DNA from: an uncultured Polaribacter sp. | Lineage (GTDB): Bacteria > Bacteroidota > Bacteroidia > Flavobacteriales > Flavobacteriaceae | DNA length: 46,443 nt | Reading direction: 5' to 3' | Assembly (NCBI GenBank): GCA_913061165.1 | Contig: CAJXTJ010000006.1 | Span: forward strand, 1 to 46,443 | Shown here: positions 25,916-34,921 of the stretch, piece by piece | Numbering within the stretch: the stretch's first letter is position 1 | Layout of the letters: every line of letters begins with the position of its first letter | Made by a program: the position numbers and the translations under genes | The notes under the pieces: generated by a model | The model's database searches: none | Told to the model about the DNA's origin: nothing | Seen by the model: the letters and a program-made list of their open reading frames with translations, nothing else

Positions 25916-28900
25916 TTAACCAACGATATTTATAATTTTACCAGGAACAACAATTACTTTTTTAGGAGTTCTACCCTCTAATTGTGCAATTGTTTTTTCA
26001 TGTACTAAAACTGCTTTTTCTATTTCTTCTTTTGATAAATCCAATGAAAGTTCTAACGTAAAACGCATTTTACCATTAAATGAAATCGGATAATTTTTAG
26101 CACTTTCTACCAAATGTTTTGCATCAAAAACCGGAAAATCTGCCGTAGAAATAGATTTTTTATTTCCTAGTTTGCTCCATAGTTCTTCTGAAATATGCGG
26201 TGCATACGGAGATAATAAAACTAATAAAGGTTCTAATATAGCCCGCTTATTACATTTTAATGTTGTTAAATCATTTACCGCAATCATAAAGGTAGAAACA
26301 GAAGTGTTAAAAGAAAAACGCTCTATATCTTCTTGAACCTTCTTAATTGTTTTGTGTAAAACCTTTAACTCCTCTTTTGTTGCTTTCTCTTTTGAAACTT
26401 CAAAAATTTCTTCGTTAAAATACAGTTTCCATAATTTCTTTAAAAAGGATGAAACTCCAGAAATACCTGAAGTTTTCCAAGGTTTTGCTTGTTCTAAAGG
26501 CCCTAAAAACATTTCGAACAAACGCAATGCATCTGCACCGTATTGGGCAACAATAGCATCCGGATTTACAACATTGTATTTCGACTTAGACATTTTTTCT
26601 ACTTCACGCTTTACTTTGTAAACTCCATCTTCTAAAATAAATTCGGAGTTTTTATAAGCTGCATTTAAGGCATGATTTTTAAAAGCATCAACATCCAACT
26701 CATCAGAGGTATTTACCAAAGAAACATCTGCATGAATTTCGGTCTTTACAATCATTACGATGTCTGCATTCAAAGGACTCAAAAACCCTTTATCCATTAG
26801 ATAGTTTTTAACAACCGTTTCAAATTCGTCATCAGAACTAAATAAATTCTTAGAAACAAGTACTGTTGGTATTTTATTTAAAACATCATCATTCGATTTT
26901 TCATCAGCACAACCACAGCCTTCTTTTACAAAAGCAGTTGCTTTGTATACAAAAGCAGAAGTCCCTAAAATCATCCCTTGGTTTATCAGTTTTTTTGCAA
27001 ACTCATCTACAGGCACTATCCCTTTATCAAACAAGAATTTTTGCCAAAAACGCGCATACAATAAATGCCCTGTTGCATGTTCAGAACCTCCAATATATAA
27101 ATCTACTTCTTTCCAATAATCTAAGGCTTCTTTGCTTGCAAATTCTGCTGTATTGGCAGCATCCATATATCTATTAAAATACCAAGAACTTCCTGCCCAA
27201 CCAGGCATTGTATTTAACTCTAAAGGATACACCGTTTTATTTTTTAACTTCTCATTAGAAACTACTTTCTTTGCACGAGAATCCCAAGCCCATGCTGTTG
27301 CATTTCCTAAAGGTGGTTTTCCATCTTCTGTTGGTAGGTATTTTTCTACTTCTGGCAATACAATTGGCAGGTGTTTTGCGTCAATCATTTGAGGCATTCC
27401 GTCTTTATAATACACTGGAAATGGTTCTCCCCAATAACGTTGTCTGCTAAAAACAGCATCTCGCAAACGGTAATTTATTTTGCCGTAACCAAAGCCCCGT
27501 TTCTCCATTTCAAAAATGGATAATTTTAATGCTTTCTTATATTTTAGTCCTGATAAAAAATCGGAATTTGCAATTTTTGTTGCGTCTTTACCGGTGTGTG
27601 CTTCTTCAGAAATATCGACTCCCTCAAAAATATTAGGAATAGGAATTTCGAACTTTTTAGCAAAATCGTAATCTCTTTGATCTCCACAAGGTACTGCCAT
27701 TACGGCTCCTGTTCCGTAGTTTGCTAGTACGTAATCTCCAATCCAGATTTGAACCTTCTCCCCAGAAAAAGGATGTATTGCATACGCTCCTGTAAATACA
27801 CCAGAAATAGTTTTTACATCTGCCATTCGATCGCGTTCAGAGCGTTTTGCCGTGGCTGTAATATACTTTTCAACAGCTGCTTTTTGAGCATCCGTAGTAA
27901 TTTTGGAAACCAACTCGTGCTCTGGAGCAAGCGTCATAAAAGAGACACCAAAAATAGTGTCTGGTCTTGTGGTAAAAACCGCTATTTTATATTGATTTTT
28001 TGCCGTTAAAGCTACTTCTTTTTTAGCTCCTTTTTCAATTGCTTTTGGAAATTGAATTGCTGCATTAATTTTAGAAACTACAGAAAGTACGTTTTCAATA
28101 ACTTCTTCATTTGTAAAACGAACCACATTAAATCCCTCTTTTGCAAAGAATTCAGTTCTTGCTGCTTCCTCTTCTTTTCCAGAAAACTCTACAATTATAT
28201 TTTTTGCCAAGCATACATAATCTACCAAAAATGCACCAATCGTATATTTTTTTCTGAATTTTGCTGCACCTTTTTTATTTTTTAATTCATCCCAAAGAAT
28301 GGTTTCTGCTTTCGATAAGTTTTGTCTTAGTTCTTTTAAAGCTTCTAGTTCTTTATAAGATAATTTTACTTCAGAACTTACTTTCTCAGTACCATTTGCA
28401 ACATCAAAAGAAACCATGGCTCCTTGAGAACGCCCAATCCAATTTGTTTGAGAATCTTTTAAAGGCTGTGGCCAATCTATGGTTTCTAAACCGTCTAATA
28501 AACGCTGTGCATATGCAGAAATTCGCATAGACCATTGGGTCATCTTTTTACGAACTACAGGATGACTTCCTCTTTCTGATACGCCGTTTACAATTTCATC
28601 ATTTGCTAAAACGGTTCCTAAACCCGGACACCAATTTACTTCTGTATCCGATAAAAAAGTTAAACGGTATTGTAATAAAATTGCTTCTTTTTCGGTTGTT
28701 GAAAATGCGTTCCATTCTTCCGCAGAAAAAAAGGCAATATCTTCATCTGATACAGCATTTACTTTCGCGTTTCCAGATTTTTTGAAAATTGAAATTAAAG
28801 TAGAAATATCTTCTGCTTTGTCTGTGTCTTTATGGTACCAAGAATTAAACAACTGAATAAAAATCCACTGTGTCCATTTATAATATTCAGGGTTAGAAGT

Positions 28901-29275
28901 TCTTACTTCTGTACTCCAATCAAAAGAAAAACCAATTTTATCTAATTGTTTTCTATAGGTTGCAATGTTTGCTTCTGTGGTTTTTGCTGGGTGTTGGCCA
29001 GTTTGAATTGCGTATTGTTCTGCTGGTAAACCAAAAGAATCATACCCTTGCGGATGCAACACATTAAAGCCTTTATGACGCTTATAACGTGCATAAATAT
29101 CACTTGCAATATACCCTAAAGGATGCCCAACATGCAAACCTGCACCACTTGGATACGGGAACATATCTAACACATAATATTTTGGCTTTTCAGAAGTGCT
29201 TGAGGCTTTAAAAGTTTGATTTTCTGCCCAAAATTTTTGCCAATTTTCTTCTATTTCTTGATGATTGTATTGCAT
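25916..29275 (-). CDS. leuS: Leucyl-tRNA synthetase with inserted DUF559-like domain
   Basis: 'FPYPSGAGLHVGHPLGY', 'FTTRPDTIFGVSFMTLAPEH', 'EKMSKSKYNVVNPD'; insertion at residues ~306-410. Confidence 0.97.
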   Translation of the reverse strand: MQYNHQEIEENWQKFWAENQTFKASSTSEKPKYYVLDMFPYPSGAGLHVGHPLGYIASDIYARYKRHKGFNVLHPQGYDSFGLPAEQYAIQTGQHPAKTTEANIATYRKQLDKIGFSFDWSTEVRTSNPEYYKWTQWIFIQLFNSWYHKDTDKAEDISTLISIFKKSGNAKVNAVSDEDIAFFSAEEWNAFSTTEKEAILLQYRLTFLSDTEVNWCPGLGTVLANDEIVNGVSERGSHPVVRKKMTQWSMRISAYAQRLLDGLETIDWPQPLKDSQTNWIGRSQGAMVSFDVANGTEKVSSEVKLSYKELEALKELRQNLSKAETILWDELKNKKGAAKFRKKYTIGAFLVDYVCLAKNIIVEFSGKEEEAARTEFFAKEGFNVVRFTNEEVIENVLSVVSKINAAIQFPKAIEKGAKKEVALTAKNQYKIAVFTTRPDTIFGVSFMTLAPEHELVSKITTDAQKAAVEKYITATAKRSERDRMADVKTISGVFTGAYAIHPFSGEKVQIWIGDYVLANYGTGAVMAVPCGDQRDYDFAKKFEIPIPNIFEGVDISEEAHTGKDATKIANSDFLSGLKYKKALKLSIFEMEKRGFGYGKINYRLRDAVFSRQRYWGEPFPVYYKDGMPQMIDAKHLPIVLPEVEKYLPTEDGKPPLGNATAWAWDSRAKKVVSNEKLKNKTVYPLELNTMPGWAGSSWYFNRYMDAANTAEFASKEALDYWKEVDLYIGGSEHATGHLLYARFWQKFLFDKGIVPVDEFAKKLINQGMILGTSAFVYKATAFVKEGCGCADEKSNDDVLNKIPTVLVSKNLFSSDDEFETVVKNYLMDKGFLSPLNADIVMIVKTEIHADVSLVNTSDELDVDAFKNHALNAAYKNSEFILEDGVYKVKREVEKMSKSKYNVVNPDAIVAQYGADALRLFEMFLGPLEQAKPWKTSGISGVSSFLKKLWKLYFNEEIFEVSKEKATKEELKVLHKTIKKVQEDIERFSFNTSVSTFMIAVNDLTTLKCNKRAILEPLLVLLSPYAPHISEELWSKLGNKKSISTADFPVFDAKHLVESAKNYPISFNGKMRFTLELSLDLSKEEIEKAVLVHEKTIAQLEGRTPKKVIVVPGKIINIVG

Positions 29276-29346
29276 TTCTATTTCCTTAATTAAGCGACAA
29301 ATTTACGTTTAATCTTTCTAAGTGAAAAGCTACTTTACTTTAAATT

Positions 29347-29382
29347 AAAAGAGGCTTCCAATTTGTATTGGAAGCCTCTTTT
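29347..29382 (-). terminator. Intrinsic terminator downstream of the DUF2911 gene
   Basis: AAAAGAGGCTTCCAAT-ttgt-ATTGGAAGCCTCTTTT. Confidence 0.85.
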
Positions 29383-29449
29383 AAAATTGTAATAATTGCG
29401 ATTATAACCACTCTAAATAACTAGCGGTTTTTTAAAATGTCTCTAAAAA

Positions 29450-30001
29450 TTAATCTTCTGGCGCTGCTACTGTTATCGAAACAGAAACTACTGTGTTTTC
29501 CCAGCCCATTTTTAAGGTCATGTCTTCATCAAATAACATAGAAAAAGCTTCTATACTTTTTTCTGATGTAGAAATTTTTCCTGAAACACGCACTACATCT
29601 TCCTCTTGTTTGTAAAAATAAGAACCCCAAACATTTCTTGCTGTACTCAAAATTACCGTCCAATCTGCTTCTGAAGCGGGTATAGTAAATAAAGAATAGG
29701 TTCCTGCTTTTACTGCTTTCCCTCCAAAAATTACATCTTTATAAAATGTAATTTCTGCTGCTTCGTTTGCTCCTGTTCTCCAAACTTTGTCCGCTGGTGC
29801 TAATTTCGCTAAATCTCTTCCTTTTAATTGTGGCCTCCCATAAACAACCTTTACAACCTTATCTGAATTTCTATAACTACTTGGGAACGCGGCTACATCT
29901 AAAGGACTTAAGTCTAATTTAGGGAATTTTTGTGCAGAAATTTCTGTTGCACTAATTAAGGTGATTGCAAAAATTGCAATTGCTAATATTGATTTTTTCA
30001 T
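29450..30001 (-). CDS. DUF2911 domain-containing secreted protein
   Basis: 'VKVVYGRPQLKGRDLAKLAPADKVWRTGANEAAEITFYKDVIFGGKAVKAGTYSLFTIP'. Confidence 0.9.
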   Translation of the reverse strand: MKKSILAIAIFAITLISATEISAQKFPKLDLSPLDVAAFPSSYRNSDKVVKVVYGRPQLKGRDLAKLAPADKVWRTGANEAAEITFYKDVIFGGKAVKAGTYSLFTIPASEADWTVILSTARNVWGSYFYKQEEDVVRVSGKISTSEKSIEAFSMLFDEDMTLKMGWENTVVSVSITVAAPED

Positions 30002-30089
30002 TTTTATAAATTAAATTATTATTGATTTTCAAATTTGTCATAAAAAACAGAAAACCTTACGTTGGTTGCTATTAATTTTTTGTTAACTT

Positions 30090-30206
30090 TTAATGGCAAT
30101 CACAACCTGTATTGCAATTTCCTTTTTTCTTAGATGGAAATACGTATTTTTTCACCAAGAAAATTACGGCTAAAAGCAACAATACATACACGGCTATTTC
30201 TTGCAT
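30090..30206 (-). CDS. FeoB-associated Cys-rich membrane miniprotein (38 aa; absent from the ORF track)
   Basis: MQEIAVYVLLLLAVIFLVKKYVFPSKKKGNCNTGCDCH*; one TM plus CNTGCDC; start overlaps feoB stop (TAATG). Confidence 0.85.
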   Translation of the reverse strand: MQEIAVYVLLLLAVIFLVKKYVFPSKKKGNCNTGCDCH

Positions 30207-32314
30207 TATTTAAGAATTTGAAAAACTATTAATGAACATACATAGGCCAAACCTGTCATTCCAAAAAGTTGAATTAAAGGCCATTTCCATGTTTTAGTTT
30301 CGCGCTTTACAATCGCTAAAGTTGCCATACACTGCATTGCAAACGCGTAAAAAACTAATAAAGACATGCCCGCCGGGAAATTAAATATTTTTTTACCCGT
30401 TGCCGGATTAATTTCTGAGCGCATTTTTTCTTTAATAGTAGTCGTGTTTTCATCATCTGAACCTACACTATAAATAGTAGCTAAAGTACCTACAAACACC
30501 TCTCTAGCTGCAAAAGATGTAATTAAGGCAATTCCAATTTTCCAATCGTACCCCAAAGGTCTTATAGCTGGCTCTATAGACTTACCCATAATACCAATAT
30601 AAGAATTTTCTAATTTTACCGCTGCAATTTTTTGTTGCAATTCATCGGCTCCTAAGTTTTTATTTGCTACTTTTTCTATGGTGTTTTGTTCAGCATTCTT
30701 GTAAGATTCTGGCCCGTTAGAGGCTAAAAACCACAAAACTACAGACAAGGCTAAAATAATTTTACCTGCACCTAAAACAAAAGCTTTTGTTTTTTCTAAA
30801 ACATCAAATAATACATTTTTTACAGAAGGTAATTTATAGTTAGGCATCTCTACTACAAAGAAAGAATTACTTTTAATTTTTAAGGTTTTCTGTAAAATAT
30901 AAGCTGCTAAAATTGCAGTTACAAAACCTAAAGCATACAACATTAGTAATGTAAAAGCTTGTAAATTATAAAATCCAAATATTTTTGTATCTGGTATAAT
31001 TAACGAAATTAAAATTGCATAAACAGGCAGTCTTGCAGAACACGTTGTAAAAGGAACTACCAAAATAGTAATTAAACGTTCTTTCCAGCTAGAAATAGTT
31101 CTGGTTGCCATTATTGCAGGAATTGCGCAGGCAGTTCCAGAAATTAATGGAATTATAGATTTTCCATTCATCCCAAAGCGGCGCATAATTTTATCCATTA
31201 GAAAAACAACACGACTCATATAACCCGTTTCTTCTAAAACAGCTATAAACAAAAATAAAATAGCAATTTGTGGTATAAAAATAATAACACCACCAATGCC
31301 CGGAATAATTCCTTCGACAATTAAATCTGATAAAACACCTGTTGGTAAATTACTTCTTGCAAAATCTGATAGTTCTGCAAAAGTAGTATCAATTAAATCC
31401 ATTGGTAAAGAAGACCAATCGAAAATAGATTGAAAAATCAACAATAAAACCAATAAGAAAATAAAGTATCCAAAGATTCTATGTGTAAAAACCTTATCTA
31501 ACTTCGCCCTTAAATCTTTGGCTTTGCTCTTGTCTACTAGATAGGTGTTTTTTAAAATTTTATTAATCTCTTGGTAGCGATAAATGGTTTCTTTGTGCTG
31601 GTATTTCTTTAATTTAGAAACATCTTTGTTAAAAGACAGTAGTTTTTCTTTTTCTTGTTTCGTAATTTCTTCTGGAAAATTCTTTTGTGTAACCATTAAC
31701 CACAACTCATACAATGTGTAGTTTGGGTTAATTGCTTTTAACTCCTCAAAATACGCAGGGTCTATCTTCTTATTATCGCACATTGGTGTTGCTTTTGCGG
31801 CAACATGACACTTAATAATGGCAGCTTTTACAGCTTCAATTCCTTGGTTTTTTCTAGCACTTATTAAAACAACTTCTGTATTTAGTTCTTCTTTTAGTGC
31901 TGTTAAATCAATAGAAATTCCTTTTCTAGTCATTTGGTCTACCATATTTATGGCTAAAACCGTAGGGATTTCTAAATCTTTAATTTGAGAAAATAATAAT
32001 AAATTTCGCTTTAAGTTTTCTACATCTGCAACCACTAAAATTACATCCGGAGATTCTTTTATATCTTTTTTAAGTAAGGTTTTTAAAACAATACTTTCGT
32101 CTACAGAAGTGGGGTTTATACTATAAGTTCCTGGTAAGTCTATAATTACTGCATTCTGTGTTGCAGACAGTTTACAGGTTCCTTGTTTTTTATCTACCGT
32201 TACTCCTGGATAATTTCCTACTTTCTGAGTTAAACCCGTAAGTTGATTAAAGAGTGAGGTTTTCCCTGTATTCGGATTTCCTATTAAAGCAACTTTTATA
32301 TCTTTCTTAGACAT
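30206..32314 (-). CDS. feoB: Ferrous iron transport protein B
   Basis: 'ALIGNPNTGKTSLFNQLTGLTQKVGNYPGVTVDKK', gate domains. Confidence 0.98.
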   Translation of the reverse strand: MSKKDIKVALIGNPNTGKTSLFNQLTGLTQKVGNYPGVTVDKKQGTCKLSATQNAVIIDLPGTYSINPTSVDESIVLKTLLKKDIKESPDVILVVADVENLKRNLLLFSQIKDLEIPTVLAINMVDQMTRKGISIDLTALKEELNTEVVLISARKNQGIEAVKAAIIKCHVAAKATPMCDNKKIDPAYFEELKAINPNYTLYELWLMVTQKNFPEEITKQEKEKLLSFNKDVSKLKKYQHKETIYRYQEINKILKNTYLVDKSKAKDLRAKLDKVFTHRIFGYFIFLLVLLLIFQSIFDWSSLPMDLIDTTFAELSDFARSNLPTGVLSDLIVEGIIPGIGGVIIFIPQIAILFLFIAVLEETGYMSRVVFLMDKIMRRFGMNGKSIIPLISGTACAIPAIMATRTISSWKERLITILVVPFTTCSARLPVYAILISLIIPDTKIFGFYNLQAFTLLMLYALGFVTAILAAYILQKTLKIKSNSFFVVEMPNYKLPSVKNVLFDVLEKTKAFVLGAGKIILALSVVLWFLASNGPESYKNAEQNTIEKVANKNLGADELQQKIAAVKLENSYIGIMGKSIEPAIRPLGYDWKIGIALITSFAAREVFVGTLATIYSVGSDDENTTTIKEKMRSEINPATGKKIFNFPAGMSLLVFYAFAMQCMATLAIVKRETKTWKWPLIQLFGMTGLAYVCSLIVFQILK

Positions 32315-32317
32315 GAA

Positions 32318-32545
32318 TTATTCGCTTTTTAGAATTTTTATTTTTGAAGCTGTTTCTTTTCTAATTGCCAAATGACTTCCGTTTACGCAGATATATAAAG
32401 GATCTTTTAAGGGCGCTATTTGTACCAACTGAACCTCTGCTCCTGGCAAACAACCCATTTCTAATAATTTTAATGGTATCGAATCTAAAGATTCTTCAGA
32501 AATATACCCCATTTCTCCAATATGTAAAGATGCTATTGTATTCAA
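32318..32545 (-). CDS. feoA: FeoA domain protein
   Basis: 75-aa SH3-like 'LLEMGCLPGAEVQLVQIAPLKDPLYICVNGSHLAIRKETA', adjacent to feoB. Confidence 0.93.
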   Translation of the reverse strand: MNTIASLHIGEMGYISEESLDSIPLKLLEMGCLPGAEVQLVQIAPLKDPLYICVNGSHLAIRKETASKIKILKSE

Positions 32546-32596
32546 CGTTTTTTATTTGGACAGCAAATATAACCATTTAGAATCATTCTAAACAAG

Positions 32597-33277
32597 TTAT
32601 TGAGAGGCATATTCTTCCTTTAACAAAAGAATATCTTTCTTCAGCTTTTCCATATCTTCTTTTTCCGTTCCGTCATAATAGCCTCTAATGCGTTTTTCTT
32701 TGTCTACTAATACAAATTGCTCTGTGTGTATAAAGTCGTTTTCGTCTCCAGTACCTTCGTCTAAAACAGCAAAATAACTTTTTCTAGCGAGCTCATAAAT
32801 ATGAGTTTTAGCTCCTGTAGTTATATTCCACTTGCCATCTATAACCCCTTTTCTGTCGGCATATTCTTTTAAAGCAGCAACACTATCTATGATAGGTGTT
32901 ACAGAATGAGAAAGAAACAAGATATCGTCATCGTTTTTATAAAAGTCTTGCAATTCATTCATATTATATGCCATGGCTATACAAATAGTCTGGCAACGCG
33001 TAAAAAAGAAATCTGCAACGTAAATTTTATCTTTATAGTTTTTATTCGTGATTTTCTCACCATTCTGATTGGTCAATTCAAAATCTGCAATCGTATGATC
33101 TTTGGTAATGTGTTTCATAGAAAAATCTACTAAACGTGGATTTACATCTGCAGGATTGTAAATTTTTAATTTTTCATCTACTTTTAATAATTGATAAAAA
33201 ACAGGAATAACAACAACAGAAAAAAGGGCTAAAAAAATAAATGTTGGAATCGATTTTTTAAAGAATTTAAGCTCCAT
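32597..33277 (-). CDS. SCO1/SenC family protein
   Basis: 'YVADFFFTRCQTICIAMAYNMNELQ' CxxxC; 'FIHTEQFVLVDKEKRIRGYYDGT'. Confidence 0.92.
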   Translation of the reverse strand: MELKFFKKSIPTFIFLALFSVVVIPVFYQLLKVDEKLKIYNPADVNPRLVDFSMKHITKDHTIADFELTNQNGEKITNKNYKDKIYVADFFFTRCQTICIAMAYNMNELQDFYKNDDDILFLSHSVTPIIDSVAALKEYADRKGVIDGKWNITTGAKTHIYELARKSYFAVLDEGTGDENDFIHTEQFVLVDKEKRIRGYYDGTEKEDMEKLKKDILLLKEEYASQ

Positions 33278-33447
33278 GGTTTTATTTTATTTTACAAAAA
33301 TACGACTTAAAAACACCCTAGAAAAGCAAACAAAAACAAATGCTATCTAAAATATTTGTTAAATTAAAAAAGCAAACTTTAATAGTTCTTTTACACCTCT
33401 ACCGAAAACCTTACATTTGTATCTTTTTTAATCTGATTTAACGCTGA

Positions 33448-34803
33448 ATGGAAATATTAATAAAAGCATCTCAATTTATACTAAGTTTATCCTTACTAAT
33501 TGTTTTGCACGAATTAGGGCATTTTATACCCGCAAAATTATTTAAAATTAAAGTAGAAAAATTCTACTTATTTTTTGATTATAAATTCTCAATTTTAAAG
33601 AAAAAAGTTGGTGATACTGTGTACGGTATTGGCTGGATTCCTCTAGGAGGGTATGTAAAAATCTCTGGGATGATAGACGAAAGTATGGACACCGAGCAGC
33701 TAGTGCAACCAATACAATCTTGGGAATTTAGATCTAAACCAGCTTGGCAGCGCCTAATTGTTATGTTAGGTGGTGTTTTTGTAAACTTTATTTTAGGAAT
33801 TTTTATCTACATTATGCTAATGTGGTCTTATGGTGAGCGGTATTTACCAAATGAAAATGTAAAAGACGGGATTTGGGCAGACAATGCATTAGCTAAAAAC
33901 TTAGGTTTAAAAACAGGTGATAAAATTTTAAGTGTTGATGGTGAAAAAGTGAAAAAATTTCGCAGTTTACCTCTAGAGTTTATCAACGGAAATAACTATC
34001 AAATTGAAAGAAATGGTGTCGTTTTAGATCAAGAAATACCAGAAGATTTTATTTCTCAATTAATGGATAGAGGTAAAAGTGCTGGTAATTTTTTAAATGT
34101 AAGATACCCATTTGTAATTGCAAATGTTCAAAAAGATTCTTTAAATGGTGGCGCAGATATACAACCTAAAGATATTGTTACAGCAATTAATGGAAATGCT
34201 ATTTCTTATTATGACGAGGCTAAACAAGCATTAGCGGAGTTTAAAGGCCAAGATATTTCTATTACGGTAAAAAGAGGTGCAACCTCTAAAGAAATACCTG
34301 TAAAGGTTTCTAATTACGGAAATATAGGCGTTGTGTTTAGTGGAACTAGTCTTAAAGATTTAGAAAAACTAGGGTATTACGATTTAGCAGATTTCGAATA
34401 CTCATTCTTAGAAGCAATTCCTGCAGGTTGGAACAAGTCTATAAAAACCTTAACAGATTACATGAAGCAGTTAAAGAAAATCTTTAATCCAAACACAGGT
34501 GCTTATAAAGGTTTGGGTGGGTTTATTTCTATTGGAAGTATTTTTCCTAGTGAATGGAGCGCACAATCTTTCTGGGAGATTACAGCTTTCTTATCTATCA
34601 TGTTAGGTTTTATGAACTTATTGCCAATACCTGCTTTAGACGGTGGACATGTAGTTTTTACACTTTGGGAAATGATTACCGGAAGAAAACCCGGAGATAA
34701 GTTCTTAGAATATGCACAAGTTGTTGGCTTTATTTTACTGATTACCTTATTACTTTTTGCAAATGGGAATGATGTATACAGACACTTAAAAGATTATTTT
34801 TAG
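33448..34803 (+). CDS. rseP: Site-2 RIP metalloprotease
   Basis: 'VLHELGHFIPAKLF', two PDZ-like regions, 'NLLPIPALDGGHVVF'. Confidence 0.96.
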   Translation: MEILIKASQFILSLSLLIVLHELGHFIPAKLFKIKVEKFYLFFDYKFSILKKKVGDTVYGIGWIPLGGYVKISGMIDESMDTEQLVQPIQSWEFRSKPAWQRLIVMLGGVFVNFILGIFIYIMLMWSYGERYLPNENVKDGIWADNALAKNLGLKTGDKILSVDGEKVKKFRSLPLEFINGNNYQIERNGVVLDQEIPEDFISQLMDRGKSAGNFLNVRYPFVIANVQKDSLNGGADIQPKDIVTAINGNAISYYDEAKQALAEFKGQDISITVKRGATSKEIPVKVSNYGNIGVVFSGTSLKDLEKLGYYDLADFEYSFLEAIPAGWNKSIKTLTDYMKQLKKIFNPNTGAYKGLGGFISIGSIFPSEWSAQSFWEITAFLSIMLGFMNLLPIPALDGGHVVFTLWEMITGRKPGDKFLEYAQVVGFILLITLLLFANGNDVYRHLKDYF

Positions 34804-34828
34804 ATAAAAACAGCTTCTTTAAAAATTT

Positions 34829-34866
34829 AAAAGCCTCACAAATTAAATTTGTGAGGCTTTTTTTTA
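34829..34866. terminator. Bidirectional terminator between convergent genes
   Basis: AAAAGCCTCACAAATT-a-AATTTGTGAGGCTTTT + T-run. Confidence 0.85.
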
Positions 34867-34921
34867 GTTTTAGAAATCCTTAATGTAAAAGAATAAATTT
34901 CTTTACTTCAGATTATATCTT

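Noticed and set aside
26352-28785. Multiple plus-strand ORFs opposite leuS
   Set aside because: Antisense shadows; low-complexity, no start context
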